Notes under the pieces: generated by a model
Database searches by the model: none
What the model saw: only the letters and a program-made list of their open reading frames with translations
What the model was told of the DNA's origin: nothing
Made by a program: the position numbers and the translations under genes
Assembly (NCBI GenBank): GCA_023653115.1
Contig: JAMNXO010000001.1
Coordinates: 496,001-560,000 of the forward strand
Source: Erythrobacter sp.
Lineage (GTDB): Bacteria > Pseudomonadota > Alphaproteobacteria > Sphingomonadales > Sphingomonadaceae
Length of the DNA stretch: 64,000 nucleotides
Reading direction: 5' to 3'
Part shown: positions 47,100 through 55,388 of the stretch, piece after piece
Position numbering within the stretch: the first letter of the stretch is position 1
Layout: each line of letters opens with the position of its first letter

Positions 47100-47177
47100 G
47101 GACTGTCAATTCCTGTTCACTTTGAGCGGCTTGGGCGTTGGCTCTTTGTGGAGCCCGGCCAGCCGGGGGGCGAGCCG

Positions 47178-49481
47178 ATGCGCGATGTGCCGATCATTCC
47201 GATGGGAGACGCCTCCGGCAGCATGCCTGACGGGAGCGGAGTTCCCGCGCGCCCTTGGCAAAGCGGCAGCGGAAAGTCCAGCACCGGAGCAGGTGGAGGC
47301 GCAGGGATCGGCGCGGCGCTGGCGGCACGGGCGGAGGGTTTTCTGGCCGCCGCCGGGTTCGATCGTGCGCCGTGGCTGACCGTGCTGTTCATGGCGGGAA
47401 TCCTGACGTGGTTCGTGCTGCCCGGACCGCTGTTTTGGCTTGCTGCGCTTCTGGTCGCTGGCAGCCTCGCGCTGGCGGCGCGCTGGATGTGGCCGCCGGC
47501 GATCCAGGCGGGCGACGCGCGCGTCCATCTGCGCCAAGCACTACTGGCAGGGGGGCTGGTGTTTGCAGCAGGAATTGCGGTGGTTTGGGCGCGGTCGGAA
47601 GTGGTTGGCGCGCCGGCGATTGCGGCGCCCGGCGTGGCGTTGCTGCATGGCGCGGTGCTTGAACGCGAGGACGAGCCGGCCGAGGGGCGCATCCGCCTCA
47701 CACTGGCGGTGCGCCTCATCGGCGAGGGTGCCGCCGCGCCACCTGCGCAAAAGGTGCGGGTAAACGTGCCGCTTGAGGCGTTGACGGGCGCAGCCGCGAC
47801 CCCCGCGCTGGCCGAAGGTGCTGTGGTGCGGCTGCGGGCGCGGCTGATGCCGCCAGCGCCGCCGATGCTGCCGGGTGCCTATAACTTTGCCCGCGCAGCC
47901 TGGTTCAGAGGGTTGGCGGCAACCGGCAGCGCGATCGGCTCGGTGGAGATCATTCGTCCGGCGCCAACAGGGGCCGGGATTGCCACCATTCAACGTGCGC
48001 TCGCCGCCCATGTCCGCGCCCGGGTCGATGGCTCGGCGGGCACCATCGCGGCGGCCTTTGCGAGCGGCGATCGCGGCAGCATCAGCGAGGCGGACGAGAT
48101 CGCGATGCGCGATTCGGGGCTCACCCACCTGCTCTCGATCAGCGGCTTGCACGTGAGCGCGGTGATCGCGGCGGCCTATTTCGCGGTGCTCAAGCTCCTC
48201 GCCCTCTGGCCTGCGCTGGCCTTGCGCGTGCGCCTGCCGGTGGTGGCGGCGAGTGCGGGGGCGCTGTCGGGGATCGGCTACACCTTGCTGACCGGCGCCG
48301 AGGTGCCGACGGTGCGCAGCTGTGTCGCCTCACTGCTCGTGCTGGGCGCGCTGGCGCTGGGGCGCGATGCGTTGTCGCTGCGGATGGTGGCGGTGGCGGG
48401 CGGCTTTGTGCTGCTCCTCTGGCCCGAAAGCGCGATCGGGCCGAGCTTCCAGATGAGCTTTGCCGCGGTGCTGGCGATCATTGCCCTCTCAACCAGTGCA
48501 CCGGTGCGCGCCTTTCTCGCCGCACGCGAGGAACCGTGGTGGACACCCACGCTGCGCCGTGTGGTAGTCCTGTTTGCGACCGGCGTGGTGATCGAACTGG
48601 CGCTGATGCCGATCGTGATGTTCCATTTCCACCGCGCGGGGCTCTATGGCGCGCTCGCCAATGTCGTCGCGATCCCGTTGGTGACCTTCGTGTCGATGCC
48701 GCTTATCGCGCTGGGGCTGGTGTTCGATCTGGTGGGAGCCGGCGCGCCGTTGTGGTGGGCGGTGGAGCGATCGCTCGATCTGTTGCTGGCCATCGCCCAC
48801 CTCACCGCAGATCAGCCTGGCGCTGTCCGCCTGATGCCGCAGATCGGCGGCGGCGCGATCGCGCTGTTTGCCGGTGGCGGGCTGTGGCTGGCGCTCTGGA
48901 GCGGGCGTGCGCGGTTGTGGGGCTTTGCGCCTGTTGCGCTCGCAAGTGGGCTGACGCTGCTCACCCCGGTGCCTGACCTGCTGATCTCGGGTGACGGGCG
49001 GCAGGTCGGCATCACCATGACCGGCGCGGATGGCGAGCGGCGGCTGCTGTCATTGCGCGACGGACGCTCAAGCTATGCGCGCGACAACCTGATTGAACTG
49101 GCCGGGGTGAAGGCCGATCCTGTGCCACTAGCCGAATGGCAGGGTGCGAATTGCTCGCCGGCCTTTTGCACGCTGGTGATCACGCGCGGCGGGCGGGACT
49201 GGGCGATCCTGATGGCGCGCACCCGCGACCGGGTGGAAGAGCGCGCGCTCGCCAGCGCCTGCGCCCGGGCCGACATTGTCATTGCTGACCGCTATCTGCC
49301 GTTTTCGTGCCGCCCGCGCTGGCTCAAGGCAGACGCCAAGATGCTGGATCGCACCGGAGGGCTGTCGCTTCACCTCGCCAACAAGCGGATCGACACTGTC
49401 GCCGCGCGCGAGGGGGACCATGGCTGGTGGCGCGGAGCGGGAGAACCAGCCCCGCGTCCGCGCCAGCCTGTCACGCAATAG
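47178..49481 (+). CDS. comEC: ComEC/Rec2 family competence protein, short C-terminal form
   Basis: Inner-membrane DNA channel for uptake of single strands during transformation. 767 residues from ATG 47178; the frame is open far upstream across antisense gltX, so the start is a choice, with ATG 47202 as an alternative. N-terminal membrane and OB-like DUF4131 part (to about 280), then the Competence domain with SGLTHLLSISGLHVSAVIAAAYF. After the last helix (about 600) comes about 170 residues (LLISGDGRQVGITMTG; CSPAFCTLVITRGGRDWAIL; CRPRWLKADAKML) instead of a full metallo-beta-lactamase domain: no HxHxDH motif is present. Confidence 0.85.
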   Translation: MRDVPIIPMGDASGSMPDGSGVPARPWQSGSGKSSTGAGGGAGIGAALAARAEGFLAAAGFDRAPWLTVLFMAGILTWFVLPGPLFWLAALLVAGSLALAARWMWPPAIQAGDARVHLRQALLAGGLVFAAGIAVVWARSEVVGAPAIAAPGVALLHGAVLEREDEPAEGRIRLTLAVRLIGEGAAAPPAQKVRVNVPLEALTGAAATPALAEGAVVRLRARLMPPAPPMLPGAYNFARAAWFRGLAATGSAIGSVEIIRPAPTGAGIATIQRALAAHVRARVDGSAGTIAAAFASGDRGSISEADEIAMRDSGLTHLLSISGLHVSAVIAAAYFAVLKLLALWPALALRVRLPVVAASAGALSGIGYTLLTGAEVPTVRSCVASLLVLGALALGRDALSLRMVAVAGGFVLLLWPESAIGPSFQMSFAAVLAIIALSTSAPVRAFLAAREEPWWTPTLRRVVVLFATGVVIELALMPIVMFHFHRAGLYGALANVVAIPLVTFVSMPLIALGLVFDLVGAGAPLWWAVERSLDLLLAIAHLTADQPGAVRLMPQIGGGAIALFAGGGLWLALWSGRARLWGFAPVALASGLTLLTPVPDLLISGDGRQVGITMTGADGERRLLSLRDGRSSYARDNLIELAGVKADPVPLAEWQGANCSPAFCTLVITRGGRDWAILMARTRDRVEERALASACARADIVIADRYLPFSCRPRWLKADAKMLDRTGGLSLHLANKRIDTVAAREGDHGWWRGAGEPAPRPRQPVTQ

Positions 49482-49487
49482 CGACGC

Positions 49488-50162
49488 TCAGTGATAGCGC
49501 CGCAGCAGGCCGGCAAGCTTGCCCTGCACCTGCACTTCATCGGGCCGGTAGATCTGCGCTTCGTAAGCAGCGTTGGCCGGATCGAGCCGCACCAATCCGC
49601 CGTCCTTGCGCAGAAACTTCAGCGTGGCTTCCTCGCCGCGCACCAGCGCCACCACAATCTCACCATCGCGGGCGGTATCGGTGCGACGCACGAGCGCGAA
49701 ATCACCGTCGAAAATCCCCGCCTCGATCATCGAATCGCCCGAGACTTCGAGCGCGTAATGCTCGCCCGGGCCGAGCAGGGCTGCGGGCACCGGGAGGGTG
49801 CTCTGGCCTTCAAGCGCCTCGATCGGAGCACCCGCAGCGATCCGGCCGTGGAGCGGCAGTTCGATCACGTCGTTGGCAGGTTCAGACGCAGCGGCGCGCG
49901 GTGTCGGCATTGCCACGACATTGCCCGAGCCGCGCGAAGGCGTCACATCCTCGGGCTGGCGCACCACTTCCAGCGCGCGCGCGCGGTTGGGCAGGCGGCG
50001 CAAAAACCCGCGTTCCTCGAGCGCGGAAATCAGCCGGTGCACGCCCGACTTGCTCTTGAGATCGAGCGCTTCCTTCATTTCCTCGAAACTCGGCGAGATC
50101 CCGGTTTCCTCCAGACGCTGCTGGATGAAACGGATCAGCTCGTGCTGCTTGGCTGTCAGCAT
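49488..50162 (-). CDS. lexA: LexA repressor
   Basis: SOS repressor with self-cleaving peptidase. 224 residues. Winged helix at 1-65 ([38 protein letters not shown]), linker, then the S24 domain: cleavage site Ala110-Gly111 (GRIAAGAP), nucleophile Ser144 (GDSMIEAG), general base Lys182 (EATLKFLRK). A LexA-type box lies upstream, so autoregulation is likely. Convergent with comEC (6-bp gap). Confidence 0.96.
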   Translation of the reverse strand: MLTAKQHELIRFIQQRLEETGISPSFEEMKEALDLKSKSGVHRLISALEERGFLRRLPNRARALEVVRQPEDVTPSRGSGNVVAMPTPRAAASEPANDVIELPLHGRIAAGAPIEALEGQSTLPVPAALLGPGEHYALEVSGDSMIEAGIFDGDFALVRRTDTARDGEIVVALVRGEEATLKFLRKDGGLVRLDPANAAYEAQIYRPDEVQVQGKLAGLLRRYH

Positions 50163-50312
50163 TGATCAAAACTCCTGTGGTCGCACCCACACCCGCCCTG
50201 ATGGGCCAAGCGTGACAATCCCTTGTATGCGCCAAGAGGCACCAGCCTGATGCGGCTTGCGGTGCGTTGCCTGCACGTTCCTGCCAAAACGACAGAAGTT
50301 CGCCATTAAGGT

Positions 50313-50327
50313 GAACGAACGAGGAAC
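50313..50327 (-). promoter_or_regulatory. LexA (SOS) operator, GAAC-N7-GAAC
   Basis: GAACGAACGAGGAAC on the plus strand equals GTTC-N7-GTTC on the strand of lexA. This direct-repeat form is the alphaproteobacterial SOS box, unlike the E. coli palindrome. It lies about 150 bases upstream of the lexA start, between moeA and lexA. A weak promoter-like pair (TTGTTC, 15 bases, TAATGG on the minus strand) overlaps it, so repressor binding would block transcription of lexA. Confidence 0.75.
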
Positions 50328-50382
50328 AATTAGGCAACCCAAAGCGCCGAGTCAAGCGCACTCCACAGCAAACCCGCGCAAT

Positions 50383-51576
50383 TCAGCCATTCTGGAGCGG
50401 GAACACCCGCACCGGCTCGCCCGCAGCCACAGCCGGTGTATGCGCCGGCCGGTCGATCAGACAATTGGCGGCGGCTAATGCTGACAAAGCGGAGGAGTCC
50501 TGCGATCCAGCCAGGCGCACCGTGGCACCGTCGCTCACCCCGCGCAGGAATTCGCGGCGCTTTTCAGTCGCGGGCAGAACCTCGCCCGCGATCATCGTAA
50601 CGCTGCGCGGTAGCGGATCGGCCGCGCCCATCGCTGCGCGCACCAGCGGCAGGGCAAACAGGAAGGCGGTCACGAAGCTCGACACCGGATTGCCCGGCAG
50701 GCCGAGGATTACCTGCGTGCCTCTGGTGGCGACCATCAGCGGCTTGCCCGGCTTGATCGCCACCTTCCAGAAGTCGATTTGCGCCCCCCAGTCCTTCAGT
50801 GCCTGCTGGATCAGGTCATGATCGCCCACTGACGCGCCGCCCGAGGTGATGAGGATGTCGCAATCCTCGGAGCGCTTCAACGCCGCGGCCAGCGCCGCCG
50901 GATCATCGGCGACCGGCCCGAGGTATTCGTCGACCAGCCCGATGTGGGGCGCGAGCATCCAGCTCAGCATCACGCCGTTGCTGGCGGGGATTTGGTGCGC
51001 GGCGAGTGGATTGCCCACCGGCACCAGCTCGTCACCGCTGTCGAGCACCGCCACCGATGGACGCATCACGAGTGGAACGCTGCTGTGCCCGGCGGAAATG
51101 GCCAGCGCCACAGTCGCGGGGCCGAGCCGCATACCCTTGCGCAGTACCGTGTCGCCCTTGCGGAAGTCGAAGCCGGCCTTGCGGATGTGGCGGCCGGGTG
51201 GTGGGCGTTCCTCGCCTGTCGCCAGCGCGACGGTGGCCCCGTCAACCACTGCGTTTTCCTGGATCAGGATGCTGTCCCCGCTTGGGGGCACGATCGCTCC
51301 GGTCGAGATGCGCACGCATTGCCCGGCAGCGAGCGCGCCGCCGAAGGGCGCGCCAGCGCGGCTTTCGCCCACCCGCTGCCACGGACCAGTGCCGCAGATC
51401 GCATAGCCGTCCATTGCCGAAAGGTCGGCGGCAGGCTGGCTGCGCAGCGCCGCAAGGTCTTTCGCGAGGTAGTCCGGCATGGCCACCTGCGAGAGGCCGG
51501 CGGTGTAAGTGGAGGTTTTCGGCGCGAGGGCCAGCAAGCGTTGCTGCGCTTCTTCGAGCGTCAGCAGCGCGCTCAT
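50383..51576 (-). CDS. moeA: molybdopterin molybdenumtransferase
   Basis: Inserts molybdate into adenylylated molybdopterin. 397 residues. [10 protein letters not shown], the [15 protein letters not shown] loop, the MPT-binding [31 protein letters not shown] and [17 protein letters not shown] are all family hallmarks. Starts in an ATGA overlap with moaC. The 220 bases between it and lexA hold the SOS box. Confidence 0.95.
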   Translation of the reverse strand: MSALLTLEEAQQRLLALAPKTSTYTAGLSQVAMPDYLAKDLAALRSQPAADLSAMDGYAICGTGPWQRVGESRAGAPFGGALAAGQCVRISTGAIVPPSGDSILIQENAVVDGATVALATGEERPPPGRHIRKAGFDFRKGDTVLRKGMRLGPATVALAISAGHSSVPLVMRPSVAVLDSGDELVPVGNPLAAHQIPASNGVMLSWMLAPHIGLVDEYLGPVADDPAALAAALKRSEDCDILITSGGASVGDHDLIQQALKDWGAQIDFWKVAIKPGKPLMVATRGTQVILGLPGNPVSSFVTAFLFALPLVRAAMGAADPLPRSVTMIAGEVLPATEKRREFLRGVSDGATVRLAGSQDSSALSALAAANCLIDRPAHTPAVAAGEPVRVFPLQNG

Positions 51577-52049
51577 GCGCTCTGGGCCTTCCAGTCGCCC
51601 GACTTGCCGCCGGTCTTTTCGATCAGGCGGACTTCGGAAATCACCATGCCCTTGTCGATCGCCTTGGCCATGTCATAAATTGTGAGGAGCGCAATGGAAG
51701 CGGCTGTCATTGCTTCCATTTCGACGCCTGTCCGGCCTGTCAGGGAGGCCGTAGCCATGACGCGGATCGCAGCTTCCTCATAAGCGAAATCGACGCTGAC
51801 AGCTTCCAGCCCGAGCGGGTGGCACAGCGGGATCAGCTCTCCGGTGCGCTTGGCCGCCATGATCCCGGCGACGCGCGCCGTGCCCAGCACATCGCCCTTG
51901 GGGGCATTGCCGGCACGGATCGCGGCGAGCGCCTCGGGGCTCATGCGGATCACCCCCGATGCGACCGCGCGGCGCGGCGTGGCGGGCTTGCCGCCGACAT
52001 CGACCATGCGCGCGGCGCCTTCGTCATCGAGATGGGTGAGTTTGCTCAT
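51573..52049 (-). CDS. moaC: cyclic pyranopterin monophosphate synthase
   Basis: Molybdenum cofactor synthesis, acting with MoaA. 158 residues. [29 protein letters not shown] and [20 protein letters not shown] are diagnostic, with catalytic Lys and Asp in AKAIDKGM. Overlaps trpC and moeA by 4 bp each, so it is embedded in the trp transcript. No moaA lies in this window. Confidence 0.96.
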   Translation of the reverse strand: MSKLTHLDDEGAARMVDVGGKPATPRRAVASGVIRMSPEALAAIRAGNAPKGDVLGTARVAGIMAAKRTGELIPLCHPLGLEAVSVDFAYEEAAIRVMATASLTGRTGVEMEAMTAASIALLTIYDMAKAIDKGMVISEVRLIEKTGGKSGDWKAQSA

Positions 52050-52846
52050 GCGCCTGCTTGTGGCCCGAGCAGCGCACGCGTGGCACTCGCAATATCGTCA
52101 GCGCGCATCAGGCTTTCGCCGACGAGGAAGGTGCGCACGCCGGCCGCTTCGAGCCGCTGGCAATCCGCATGGGTGTTGATCCCGCTTTCGCCGACCAGCA
52201 ACGTGCCCTCGGGCGCGAGCGGGGCGAGACGTTCGGTCACCGCGAGACTGGTGGTAAAGGTTTTGAGATCGCGGTTATTGACCCCGATCAGGCGCGATTG
52301 CAGCACGCGCGCGGCGCGCTCCATCTCGGCTTCGTCATGCACTTCCACCAGCACATCCATGCCGAGTTCGCGCGCGGCGGCTTCGATTTCGGCCATGGCG
52401 GCGTCTTCCAGCGCGGCGACGATGATCAGGATCGCGTCCGCCCCGATGGCGCGCGCCTCGAGGCATTGCCACGGATCGACCATGAAGTCCTTGCGCAGCA
52501 CCGGCAGGGGGCAGGCAGCGCGCGCCTGCACGAGATAGTCCTCATGCCCCTGGAAATAGGGCGCATCGGTCAGCACCGAAAGGCACGTTGCTCCGCCTGC
52601 TTCGTAAGCGGCGGCGTGGCCAGCGGGATGAAAATCGGCGCGGATCAGGCCTTTGGAGGGGCTCGCTTTCTTGATCTCGGCGATCAGGGCATATCCTGTG
52701 GCGGCCCGCTGGCGCAACGCGGCCTCGAAGCCGCGCGGGGTCGTCTGAGCGCGGGCAGCGTCAGCCAATTGCGCTGCGCTGGTCGCCAGCTTTCGGGCGG
52801 CGACTTCCTCGCGCTTGGTGGCGCAGATTTCCTCGAGCTTGTTCAA
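52046..52846 (-). CDS. trpC: indole-3-glycerol phosphate synthase
   Basis: Fourth step of tryptophan synthesis; TIM barrel, 266 residues from TTG 52846 ([15 protein letters not shown]). The frame is open another 28 codons upstream, but those are encoded by the inverted repeat and do not belong to the family. [14 protein letters not shown] (catalytic Lys/Ser), [41 protein letters not shown] are all present. No fused trpF. Ribosome site weak. Confidence 0.94.
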   Translation of the reverse strand: MNKLEEICATKREEVAARKLATSAAQLADAARAQTTPRGFEAALRQRAATGYALIAEIKKASPSKGLIRADFHPAGHAAAYEAGGATCLSVLTDAPYFQGHEDYLVQARAACPLPVLRKDFMVDPWQCLEARAIGADAILIIVAALEDAAMAEIEAAARELGMDVLVEVHDEAEMERAARVLQSRLIGVNNRDLKTFTTSLAVTERLAPLAPEGTLLVGESGINTHADCQRLEAAGVRTFLVGESLMRADDIASATRALLGPQAGA

Positions 52847-52856
52847 TTCAAATACA

Positions 52857-52945
52857 CCGTTCGTGCTGAGCCTGTCGAAGCACTGCTTTTCTTCGAGCGG
52901 CAGATAAGAGGAAGTACAGCCCTTCGACAAGCTCAGGGCGAACGG
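52857..52945. repeat. inverted repeat between trpD and trpC (sphingomonad-type interspersed element)
   Basis: Left arm 52857-52886 (core TTCGTGCTGAGCCTGTCGAA) and right arm 52919-52945 (core TTCGACAAGCTCAGGGCGAA) are near-perfect reverse complements, about 24 of 29 positions, around a 32-base spacer. This motif type is found in many copies between genes of sphingomonads and some other proteobacteria. In mRNA it would form a long hairpin just after the trpD stop and before the trpC start, possibly tuning stability or termination inside the operon. Confidence 0.8.
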
Positions 52946-52951
52946 GTGGGG

Positions 52952-53944
52952 CTACTTTGCCATGTCGATCCAGCGTTCGAGCAGCGCCTTGGCCCGGCCC
53001 GAATCCAGCGCCTCGGCAGCCATCGCTGCGCGGTCGCGCCAGCCTGCGCCGCGCCCCGCCACCAGCAATGCGCCCGCCGCATTGAACAGCACCGCGTCGC
53101 GATAGGGACCGGGGGCGCCCATCAACAACGCCTTCAGGGCGGCAGCATTGTGCTTGGCATCATCGCCGCGAATGGCTTCGATCGGCGCGTGCGGCAGGCC
53201 GGCCGCGCTCGCTTCGACCCGCTCCATGGTGAAGGCGTGATCGGTGACCACCGCGATCTCGTTGCCACCCGCCAGGCTCAACTCGTCGAGGCCTTCGTCG
53301 CCCGAGACAATCAGCGAGCGCCCTGTACCGAGCCGCGCCAGCGCACCGGCATAGATCGGCACATAGGCGGGGCGCGCGATGCCGATCAGCTGGCTGGTGA
53401 CCTTGGCGGGGTTCGACAGCGGGCCCATCAGGTTAAAGATCGTGCGCTGCCCGATCCGCACCCGAATGGGCTGGATCCGCGCCATGGCCGGGTGGTGGTT
53501 CTTGGCGAAGAGGAAGCAGATACCAATCTCGGCAAGGGTCTTTTGCGCGGTGCGCCCGGCGGCGTCCATGTCGAGCCCGAGCGCTTCCAGCGTATCCGCT
53601 GCGCCCGCTTTCGATGATGCCGCGCGGTTGCCATGCTTGGCGACCGGCACGCCGCAGGCCGCGACCACGAGGCTCACGGCGGTCGAGACATTGAGCGTGT
53701 GGTGCCCGTCACCCCCCGTGCCGCACACGTCGATGGCACCTTCGGGGGCGCTGATCGGGATCAGCCGCGCGCGTAACGCCCGGGCGGCACCTGCGATTTC
53801 ATCCGCTGTCTCGCCGCGTGCCGAGAGAGCGACGAGAAAGGCGGCGATCTCGTCTTCGGACGGCGCTCCGTCGAGCAGCACGCCAAAGGCTGCTTCGGCC
53901 TCGGCTTCGGAGAGCGGCGCGCTGATATCGGGCAGGGCGCTCAC
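52952..53944 (-). CDS. trpD: anthranilate phosphoribosyltransferase
   Basis: Second step of tryptophan synthesis. 330 residues from GTG 53944 (VSALPDISAPLSEAEAEAAF), overlapping the trpG stop as GTGA. PRPP site DVCGTGGDGHHTLNVSTA, Mg loops and KHGNRAASSKAGAADTLEALG, FLFAKNHHPAM, RTIFNLMGPLSNPA, GDEGLDELSL. Separate from trpG, not fused. Confidence 0.95.
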   Translation of the reverse strand: MSALPDISAPLSEAEAEAAFGVLLDGAPSEDEIAAFLVALSARGETADEIAGAARALRARLIPISAPEGAIDVCGTGGDGHHTLNVSTAVSLVVAACGVPVAKHGNRAASSKAGAADTLEALGLDMDAAGRTAQKTLAEIGICFLFAKNHHPAMARIQPIRVRIGQRTIFNLMGPLSNPAKVTSQLIGIARPAYVPIYAGALARLGTGRSLIVSGDEGLDELSLAGGNEIAVVTDHAFTMERVEASAAGLPHAPIEAIRGDDAKHNAAALKALLMGAPGPYRDAVLFNAAGALLVAGRGAGWRDRAAMAAEALDSGRAKALLERWIDMAK

Positions 53945-54552
53945 GGGACAAGCCTTGCGGGCAGCACCGGCTCCAGCCCGCACAGGCGCACGAAATTGGC
54001 GAGTAGGGCGTGGCCGTGTTCGGTGGCGATGCTTTCCGGGTGGAACTGCACCGAATGGATCGGCAGATCGGCGTGACGGAAGCCCATCACCGAGGGATGA
54101 TCCGCGCCCGGCGTTTCGGCATGGGCATTGGCGACCAGTTCAGCGGGCACATTCACCACCTCGAGGCTGTGATAGCGCGTGGCGATGAAGGGCGAGGGCA
54201 GGCCGGCGAACACGCCCGTTCCGTCATGCGTCACCGCTGAGGTCTTGCCATGCATCAAGCCACCGCGTTGCACGGTGCCGCCGAAATGCTGGCCGATCGC
54301 CTGGTGGCCCAAGCACACACCCATCAAGGGCTTGCCCGCATCGGCACAGGCGGCGACCAGATCGAGGCTGATGCCCGCTTCGTTGGGGGTGCAGGGACCG
54401 GGCGAAATCAGAAAGCCCGCGGCGTTGGTGCGCAGCGCCTCGCTTGCGGTGAGCGCATCATTGCGCTCCACGCGGACATCCGCCCCCAACTCCATCAGGT
54501 AATGGACGAGGTTGAAGGTGAAGCTGTCGTAATTGTCGATGACGAGGATCAT
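53941..54552 (-). CDS. trpG: anthranilate synthase glutaminase component
   Basis: Class I glutamine amidotransferase feeding ammonia to TrpE. 203 residues from ATG 54552. MILVIDNYDSFTFNLVHYL, nucleophile Cys in GVCLGHQAIGQ, HGKTSAV, SLEV, and His/Glu in VQFHPESI. May also serve aminodeoxychorismate synthase, as TrpG does in some bacteria. ATGA overlap with the lipoprotein gene upstream. Confidence 0.95.
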   Translation of the reverse strand: MILVIDNYDSFTFNLVHYLMELGADVRVERNDALTASEALRTNAAGFLISPGPCTPNEAGISLDLVAACADAGKPLMGVCLGHQAIGQHFGGTVQRGGLMHGKTSAVTHDGTGVFAGLPSPFIATRYHSLEVVNVPAELVANAHAETPGADHPSVMGFRHADLPIHSVQFHPESIATEHGHALLANFVRLCGLEPVLPARLVP

Positions 54553-55388
54553 TCGCCTTGCTCCCCGCGCTTGCTGACCACGATGATCGGGCCAACGCGG
54601 CCCTTGTCCTGCCGGGCCGAGGCGGGATCCCACAGCGAGGACACCTGCCCGTCGAGGTAGAGGGCATTGGCCACTTTCAGCTCGTCCCGGAAGAACCGCG
54701 CCAACTGCCCGAAGCTGACTGGCGCGTCCGAAATCACGAAATGCGCCTTGCCCGCGCCGTCGACACCGACCGCGTTGCGGATCGCTTTTGAGGGGCCATT
54801 GTCCTGAATTTCGGGGTGCAGCTTGCCGTCCACCAGCAGCATCGGGCCGGACTGGGTGCCGAATTGCGGGCGGTCACCCACGGTTTCGAAGAAGGTGTTG
54901 CTCCCCAACACCTTCCACGCGCCGCCGCTGCCGAAGAACACGCCGTTGGGCTTCATGTAGAAATTGCCCGAGCCGTCCCCGCGATCGAGTTCCTTGAGGC
55001 GCTCACCGTTCTCGACGTAGTAGCCGACGGGTTTCAGATCATCGCCATACATCCCGCCATTGACGGCAAAGGCGATGGCGCTGGCATCAAGGCTTGCTGC
55101 AAGCCCCGGGAGCGAGGCGAAGGGCTGCTTGTCTGCGCCCAGATTCGCCATGCCAATCCGGTGTTTGGCCGGATCGGCGGTGCACACCGTGAGCGGCACG
55201 CTCTCGAATGTCATCGCTCGGCAGGCGGAATCGGCTGCGATGGTGGGGGTGGGCGAGGGGCCCGCCTTGGCTTCCGGCGGGTTTGATCCATCGAGCGCGG
55301 CGCGCACCAGCGGCTCGCCTGCAGGCGGCTCGGAACAGCCAGCCAAGGCAAGAACAGCCCCTGCAAAAACGGCGATAAGGCGCGTCAT
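54549..55388 (-). CDS. lipoprotein of the phosphodiester glycosidase (NAGPA/DUF2233) family
   Basis: 279 residues from ATG 55388 (ATGA overlap with the trpE stop). Lipobox ALAGC with Cys18 predicts an envelope lipoprotein. The body matches the family related to N-acetylglucosamine-1-phosphodiester alpha-N-acetylglucosaminidase: FAVNGGMYGDDLKPVGYYVENG, NFYMKPNGVFF, GTQSGPMLLVDG, AIRNAVGVDGAGKAHFVIS, ALYLDGQVSSLWDP. Substrate unknown. It sits between trpE and trpG with 4-bp overlaps on both sides, although nothing in its sequence links it to tryptophan. Confidence 0.82.
   Translation of the reverse strand: MTRLIAVFAGAVLALAGCSEPPAGEPLVRAALDGSNPPEAKAGPSPTPTIAADSACRAMTFESVPLTVCTADPAKHRIGMANLGADKQPFASLPGLAASLDASAIAFAVNGGMYGDDLKPVGYYVENGERLKELDRGDGSGNFYMKPNGVFFGSGGAWKVLGSNTFFETVGDRPQFGTQSGPMLLVDGKLHPEIQDNGPSKAIRNAVGVDGAGKAHFVISDAPVSFGQLARFFRDELKVANALYLDGQVSSLWDPASARQDKGRVGPIIVVSKRGEQGE

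Noticed and set aside
45858-47177. Upstream extension of the comEC frame through antisense gltX
   Set aside because: The frame is open by chance; the ComEC family starts near the ATG at 47178, and gltX is unambiguous on the other strand.
53941-54552. pabA or a fused trpG-trpD
   Set aside because: TrpG and TrpD are separate overlapping genes here; the trp context favours anthranilate synthase, although dual use in folate synthesis is not excluded.
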